DNA of 64,000 nt from Mixophyes australis (taxonomy: Eukaryota > Chordata > Amphibia > Anura > Limnodynastidae). The translations under genes were made by a program, and so were the position numbers. The notes under the pieces were generated by a model that saw only the letters and a list, made by a program, of their open reading frames with translations, was not told the DNA's origin and ran no database searches. Of the stretch, positions 58,454-64,000 are shown in pieces; the first letter of the stretch is position 1, and each line of letters opens with the position of its first letter. Location: positions 159,314,724 through 159,378,723 of the forward strand of contig JAVHZZ010000006.1 in NCBI GenBank assembly GCA_036250195.1, given 5' to 3'.

Positions 58454-58834
58454 TACATGTTTTTCATCTGATTATTGTGCCAATCACACGACAAACAACT
58501 GTTAGTTCCAATATTGCATTAGTGTGTACATTCCCACAATCATCTTTTATCATACCAAAGCACATCATATTGTTTGAATTGTTAAATTAACTAAAAATTG
58601 CTATAAGCGATGTCGGGCAAATTCTGAAGTGTGTATGCACTCATGACGAGCAGTGTAGGCAGATCTTCATGGAGTTAACAGAGTCACGTTTTTGTCAGCA
58701 GATGGTTATGACAGATGAAGAGCACAGAACTGAAGGTAAATTGTTAAAATTTGTGTGAAATTTTGTAAGTGTGCACACATGAATCAGCATGGACTTTCAG
58801 TCATTGGTAAAAGCGTTAAAGATATCACCATACT

Positions 58835-59700
58835 GGGGCGTGGCTTAGCTAGCTATGGAGTAGGACATATTCTCCTTAGCTCTCCTACAATATCCTGGCA
58901 ATTATCCTCTTATCCCTCGCTTGTGGTCCCCATCTACATTCTTACTTGCCTGAGTGGACTGCAGAAGTCACCCTGCATCGTATTGGGTGCTTTGGTGGTG
59001 GACAGGTCTCAGACGCCAGAGCCAGAATTATCCACTCGGCTGGGCCTATGTCTTGTGCAGTCAGGTGTCGGGAGCAATGGGGAGTAGCGCATGTGCTGGA
59101 GAAAGAGAGGTGGCTGGCGGTGGGGCTCCCCCTTCCTTCCATTCCTTCTGAGGAGTATCAGGGGTTCAGTGAGACCCCCGAATTTGTGCAGTGTACCAGC
59201 ATGAGTATCCGCCCCTCCTCCTACATCACTACCCAGTGCCATCTTGGTGTCTAATTCGGGCCCGCACAAGTGAAGAACGTGGGAGCTCCTTGCCGGCCTG
59301 TGACACAGCCTCCTTCCCCTATGGCAGGGTAGGGTGAGAGACTCGGACAGGCAGGAAGGCACAGATAAACTGCCCTCTATTGCGGTGAAGGTGTGCGCTG
59401 ATCAGGGGCAACACCTGGATCTATAGACTTGACTGGCATAATTCTGAGGGCAGAGACACCTTGTTCGTTGCCTGAAAGCCGACTACTGAAGTGTGCTCGC
59501 CGCGGTGACCCCCCCTATCCCCTAGTAGGTACCGCCGCCATTTTGTCAGCGTGGTGAAAGAAGTTGCAATATCTGCTTCTCTCCTTCCTGCATCTGAGTT
59601 AGTGAGATTGAAGCTACCCCTTTTACAGAACAGGGGTGTGAATATAAGTCTGTGAGAGCTTCCAATCAACTACATGGACATTCCTAACCACAGTCACAAG
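58835..59700 (+). mobile_element. Possible L1 5-prime untranslated region
   Basis: This GC-rich stretch begins near ggggcgtggcttagctagct. It leads into an L1 endonuclease fragment with no ORF1 between. Its several overlapping open frames (58942-59362) agree with high GC content and show no domain. I infer a LINE promoter region joined to ORF2 by an internal deletion. Confidence 0.4.
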
Positions 59701-59719
59701 TTTGGAGATTTAGGAACCC

Positions 59720-60339
59720 GGAGGCTAAACATTTTTCATGTCACTCCCACACACACCACTCCTTGTCTAGAATAGACATGGTCTTAGCCTTACACTCTCT
59801 GGTTAACTTGGTGTCTGGGATGGATTACCTTCTTAGGGGCATCTCTGACCACTCCCCTATCTTGGCCGTTTTAGACCTTAGGGCTGATCAAGGACTACAG
59901 TTTTGGAAACTGAAAACGCATTGATTTTCTAGACTTGGTGGGGGTACTGGTCTGACATGCCTCTGGGAGGGGTACTTTAAAGATAAAGAGGTGGTGATCA
60001 ACCCGGCTGTGCTTTCGGACTCATTTAAGGCCTTTATGAGGGGTACCTTCATAGAGGAGGTAGCAAGTATTAAAAAACTTAACAAGGATGGAGAGCTGGA
60101 ACAGAGATGCCGTGACCTAGAGGTCCTATACATTGGGTCTCCTGCTGTAGGGGATAGACTGAACTGGTTTCAGGCAAAGTCTGAGTGGACCAAATTTCTA
60201 TTGGACAAGAACAGTCAAAGGCTTCTCTTCTCCAAACACAATCAGTATTTTAAAGCAGACATGAGAGGGAGCTATTTGGCTATTTGGCATCTCTTGCAAG
60301 AGATGTCTACTAGTACAATCCCAGCCATTATAGAAAAAC
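59720..60339 (+). pseudogene. L1-type LINE endonuclease-to-linker remnant
   Basis: The plus-strand translation contains LSRIDMVLALHSLVN followed by ISDHSPILAVLDLR, the SRIDxxLxS...SDHxPV block of the L1 apurinic endonuclease, with the conserved Asp and His still readable. After a frameshift comes a long helical stretch (VVINPAVLSDSFKAFMRG, GELEQRCRDLEVLY, WFQAKSEWTKFLLDKNSQRL) typical of the region between endonuclease and RT. The fragment is cut at 60339 by the LTR. Confidence 0.75.
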
Positions 60340-60984
60340 TGTCAGACGCTGTTCCCGCTGATCCCCTGTCAGTCGGGGGAAAGGACGTCTGACCTCACCG
60401 CTTGCTGCCCCGGAGTTCTTCTGGGTTCTCCTTGCTTTTGGGCGCATGCGCCCTTTCCTCTGTCCCGTTGCTAGGCAACATGATGCCGCTGCCTCCGCCA
60501 ATTGCCGCTTCCTGTTGCGGCCAATCAGGTCCTCCTGACCATTATTTAAACCTGACTCTGGCGCTATTAGGGTGCCAGAGTAACAGGTCTACTAGCCTGT
60601 GTTACTGGTTCCTTTGCTCCTGGTCTCCTGTGAGTTCTACTGTTCCTGCTTTCCTGTTGTGACCCCGGCTTGGCGACTATCCCACTATCTGAGTGACCCA
60701 CATTGTACTTCGACCCTGGCTTGGCGACTACTCCTTTGGATTTCCCTTGGTACCGCATATTCCTGATTGGTGTGACCCGGACCATCTGACCCTTCTACAC
60801 TACACCGGCAACTGGCTAATAGGACCGCAACCTGCGTACCCTGTGCAGCAAAGTCCAAACCTCCTTGCGGGGGTCCCAGGCGAACAACAGGGGTACATTA
60901 GACTCCGCACCTACTAGTTCAGTAGTGCTAATACCGGTTAGTGTTTTGCTCTGTTACATTCCTCAAACGGCCTACGGCCTGACA
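60340..60984 (+). mobile_element. Gypsy-like LTR C, inserted into the L1 fragment
   Basis: The 645-bp LTR has termini TGTCAGACGCTG and CGGCCTGACA. It is related to LTR B (17868-18520): both have gcgcatgcg with gttgctaggcaac or gttgcctagcaac, a TATA box (tatttaaacctgactctggc here), agggtgccagag and a late cttgcggg block. It appears to be the 5-prime LTR of a longer element, because a gag-like start follows. The right partner is not in the window. Confidence 0.75.
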
Positions 60985-60997
60985 GTTTACTCTGGCC

Positions 60998-61088
60998 ATG
61001 ACCGAAGGTACCGGAGAACCCTCTGCTCGAGACCTACTCCTTCATTTAGGACTGCGGTTGGAACAGCAAGAATCCAACCAGGCGCAAC
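60998..61088 (+). pseudogene. Start of a Gypsy-like gag frame, cut off
   Basis: An ATG 14 bp after the LTR end opens a frame beginning MTEGTGEPSARDLLLHLG with a Gln/Glu-rich continuation. Only about 30 codons remain before unrelated sequence starts at 61089 (cagagccggatttac). The position just inside the LTR and the helical start fit a gag protein. The rest of gag and pol are absent here. Confidence 0.5.
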
Positions 61089-61130
61089 CAGAGCCGGATT
61101 TACACCTCATGGGGCCCTAGGCAAGATATC
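61089..61130 (+). mobile_element. End fragment of the CAGAGCCGGATTT hAT family
   Basis: The sequence cagagccggatttacacctc and the following 25 bases match the left end of the complete element at 61923. Its right end is not found before the minisatellite. Confidence 0.5.
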
Positions 61131-61139
61131 GGTTTGGTG

Positions 61140-61450
61140 CCCCCCCCCCCCCTTCACACACACAGTGGCCCCTCGCACACACATAATACATGCACGCAGT
61201 GGCCCCTCACACACACATAATACACACACACAGTGGCCCCTCATAAACAAACATAATACACATAATAATACATGCACGCAGTGGCCCCTCACACACACAC
61301 ACACATAATACACGCACACAGTGGCCCCTCACACACACATAATACACGCACGCAGTGGCCCCTCACACACACATAATACACGCACACAGTGGCCCCTCAC
61401 ACACACATAATACACACAGACGGTGGCCACACACACACACACACACACTG
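61140..61450. repeat. CA-rich minisatellite
   Basis: About nine units of 30-38 bp of the form gtggcccctcacacacacat followed by aatacacgcaca, preceded by a C tract. They generate open frames on both strands with repetitive Cys, His, Thr and Val. These are not genes. Confidence 0.9.
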
Positions 61451-61829
61451 GTACACTAAGCACAGAATGTACTTTTTTACTTAGCAAGCAGAAATACCCC
61501 CACCTCTTGACTTTGCATATTTTAGTTGGGCAACACTGTATTAGGCAATGAATATTACTAAAGCCTTAAAAATGATAAATCATCATTAAACAAGATTGGC
61601 AAACAACCATATTGTGACTAGTGGGGAAAAAAATTGTCAAATATTTTTTTTTAGATATTGTTGTAATTGTTAAAATTTTCCACAAGATGTCAGCACACCA
61701 TATATGATGTCTATTATACATAGCAATGCTCTTAAAGCTTAGACACAAGAATGGACATCATTCACCAGATGGTCAATAAAGGTTAAGCAGACCTTTAGAA
61801 TAGTGATCTGTTGATCACTATCATCATCA

Positions 61830-63925
61830 TCATCAGCTATTTATATAGCGCCACTAATTCTGTACAGAGAACTCACATCAGCCCCTGTCCCATTGGAGCT
61901 TACAGTCAAAATTCCACATACACAGAGCCAGATTTAGACCTCATGGTGCCCTAGGCAAGATATTGGTTTGGCAACGCACAACTGATCAGTTGAACTCGAT
62001 CTAATCTAAAAGTCCAGACCAAACAAAGTTCATTGAAATCCAAAAGGCTCAGATGTCAGTATAGCAGCCTCACAAACCAGAAATAAAATAAATGATGTTG
62101 GATGAAGGAGGAAAATGTCAGCTTAAGATCACTAAACTTACTTAACTTGATATCCGGGCCCGGAATAAAAGTGGTTGGAAGTTTGTCCTGTCTGTGATGG
62201 ATCTCTTACAATGTGCGGCGGCGGGGGCATGACAGTAGAAACAAGGAGAGAAAGAACACGAGAGGCACTCCTATTCCAATAGTAATGATTATGGGTGATA
62301 AAGTTGCAACAATAGCAAATATTAAAACTTAAATTTTATTGATATCTATTAAAAAGCAGCGAAATATAAAAATGAAAAGTGTATGTGTTGTGTATTAAAA
62401 CAACTAGTACCCAAACTCACGGCAAAGAAGAGTATCATATAATAGTCATACACACAAAAGGGAGTGTGTTCCTATAATAAAGATAAGTTCTCACTAAAAA
62501 TTTCCAAAAAACAAGATCTTGGTCTGTAACAAGGGGATTGTCTGTCCATAAAGGATAATTGTTTAATATCAACAGTTTATTATAGACACCTCAATAGAGA
62601 GCATCTTATTCTGTCCTCTAATGTTCAGCATATATATAAATGTTCTCATATGTGGAATAATGTGCCTGTTTCTATTTCACAGGTAGATATCATAAGAGGC
62701 AAATCTATTAAAATAAAATGCCTGTTTTCTATTCCACAATGTCATATCATAAGAAGCAAATCTATTAATAACCACAGTGTTATAGATTGACACCTCACTG
62801 TCACTGCTAGTATTCAGGGATCCTATTGGATTATAACCCCTGAGATTTCCTTCTGGTTATATTAATAAAGAAAGATTTGCACCATATGAGCTTATTAAAG
62901 AGCTGACCCTAATCCCTGCTGGGTATTGTGCACAGAAAGTATATATGCGGGGAGATTCAGATGTCAAGTACAGATCCCCTTACATAAATAATGTGCATAT
63001 CGGGTGCCGTTCGTGCACAGATCTAACCTAGCTGAAATAATGATCAGACCAGATCTATTCTCATAATAAAGAAAACCTAACATAAATGTGAGCAGATACC
63101 TTCAGCGCGTATCTGATATTACACAGCTCCCATCTCCGGCGGACCTCCAGAGTTCAGTGCCGCTTGTCGGGTACTAGTGACATCACAACTGACGTCACTA
63201 CCCTGCTCCCTTGACAGTAGAACCTGGTGAGCGATCATACAGCAGGCGGCAAGCGGTGTGCGTTCCACCATGGAATGCACAGTACTACTTCCTGTGACGT
63301 AACTGTGTGTGCGTCCCAACGTGTTTCATTTGCCGGGCACCCCCCCTCCCTGCACGCAAGTCACCGTGGGGTGGGGGGCGGGTGCCACGAGTCGAGGGAG
63401 GGGCCGCAATTTTTTTTTTTTAAAAAAAAAAATAGAAAAAAAAATTTCCTCTTGTTTCCCCCCCATCTGGGCCCCCTTAGAGCCGCTAGGCCCTAGGCAG
63501 GTGCCTAGGTTGCCTAGCGGTAAATCCGGCCCTGCACATACACACACTCAGAGACTAGGGTCAATTTGATAGCAGCCAATTAAACTACTAGTATGTTTTT
63601 GGAGTGTGGGAGGAAACCAGAGCTCGTGGTGGATACCCATGCAAACATGGGGAGAACATACAAGCTCCACACAGATGGACCATTTCCTTATCTGTGTGGA
63701 GTTTGTATACTCTCCCTGTGTTTGCATGGTTTTCCTCCGGGTATTCCCGTTTCCTCCCACACTTCAAAAATATAGTAACATGTTAATTGGCTGATAGCAA
63801 ATTGACCTTAGTCTCTCTCGGTCTGTGTGTGTATGTATGTTAGGGAATTTAGACTGTAAGTTCCAATGGGGCAGGGGCTGATGTGAATGACACTATGAGG
63901 GGCCCATTCTCTGTACTCACTGTTA
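61830..63925. repeat. Fold-back repeat, about 215-bp arms, interrupted by a hAT element
   Basis: When the insertion at 61923-63534 is removed, the left arm (cagcccctgtcccattggag, gtgtgggaggaaacc, gagaacatacaagctccaca) pairs with the right arm (tgtggagtttgtatactctc, tttcctcccacac, ttccaatggggcaggggctg). The spacer is 13 bp (63677-63689). The right arm loses similarity near 63890. The two open frames over it are chance frames. Confidence 0.8.
61923..63534. mobile_element. 1.6-kb non-autonomous hAT element with perfect 8-bp duplication
   Basis: The ends are CAGAGCCAGATTTAG and GTAAATCCGGCCCTG. The target cacataca is repeated exactly at 61915-61922 and 63535-63542. There is no transposase. The interior includes a 60-70-bp direct repeat at about 62660-62770 (atatcataagaggcaaatct and atatcataagaagcaaatct). 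A CpG-rich block at 63115-63400 (with cgtcccaacgtgtttcatt) resembles, on the minus strand, the second half of a hammerhead followed by a promoter, as in PLE tails. Confidence 0.85.
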
Positions 63926-63962
63926 TTTCTCCAAAAGCTGCATGGACCAAAAATACTCCAAG

Positions 63963-64000
63963 CAGAGCCATAACTTAGAATTCAAACGCCCTGGGCGAGA
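63963..64000 (+). mobile_element. Start of another repeat, cut by the window edge
   Basis: The sequence cagagccataacttagaatt has the look of a hAT terminus, but nothing can be confirmed before the window ends. Confidence 0.3.

Noticed and set aside
61107..61319. Cys/Val-rich frame and the Thr/His-rich frame on the other strand
   Set aside because: Both are products of the CA-rich minisatellite.

Overview
This is a repeat-dominated piece of a vertebrate nuclear genome. The mix of Penelope-like elements (PLEs), L1-type LINEs, Ty3/Gypsy-like LTRs, hAT elements and PIF/Harbinger MITEs, plus several palindromic MITEs of a type I associate with frogs, suggests an anuran amphibian. That assignment is inference. 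I see no host gene, tRNA or rRNA that I can support. Almost every long reading frame belongs to a transposon or is a by-product of a tandem repeat.

Positions 1-12266 hold a cluster of one young PLE in about 3.55-kb units. Two minus-strand units and a minus-strand tail (1-6408) meet two plus-strand units (6409-12266) head-on. Each unit has a 300-residue coiled-coil ORF1, an ORF2 with the PLE reverse transcriptase, and a 1.2-kb tail. The tail carries two ETS-type sites, a TATA-like box and a hammerhead-ribozyme-like fold about 25-30 nt downstream of it. ORF2 has no usable AUG at its start. ORF1 contains an in-frame U-UUU-UUA heptamer, and the -1 frame after it runs straight into the RT, so ORF1 and ORF2 look joined by -1 ribosomal frameshifting. 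All copies end just after the RT palm, without thumb or GIY-YIG endonuclease. A G-tract of 9, 10 or 11 bases decides whether each RT frame is intact.

Positions 12267-21430 hold a TA microsatellite, a 37-bp minisatellite, possible LTR sequence and nested solo LTRs. A minus-strand LTR at 17322-19129 (duplication CAGCA) was interrupted inside its own tandem repeats by a plus-strand LTR at 17868-18520 (duplication AACAG). From 26.8 to 31.6 kb there is an L1 RT remnant, a decayed hAT transposase copy and a HARBI1-like transposase remnant. A second hAT copy at 46.0-50.9 kb retains a BED finger and carries a MITE insertion with a readable empty site. Other insertions with target duplications lie at 34542, 36988, 39064, 54904, 55218, 58138 and 61923. 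Two large inverted repeats lie at 42.7-45.1 and 45.56-45.91 kb, and a perfect 38-bp hairpin at 35741-35820.

Positions 58.8-64 kb hold an L1 5-prime region and endonuclease fragment, a Gypsy-like LTR followed by the first codons of a gag frame, a minisatellite, and a 1.6-kb hAT element inside a palindromic repeat. The best candidate for something little described is the PLE: promoter, ribozyme-like fold, ORF1, a retroviral-type frameshift heptamer and a shortened RT, all multiplied as head-to-tail units.
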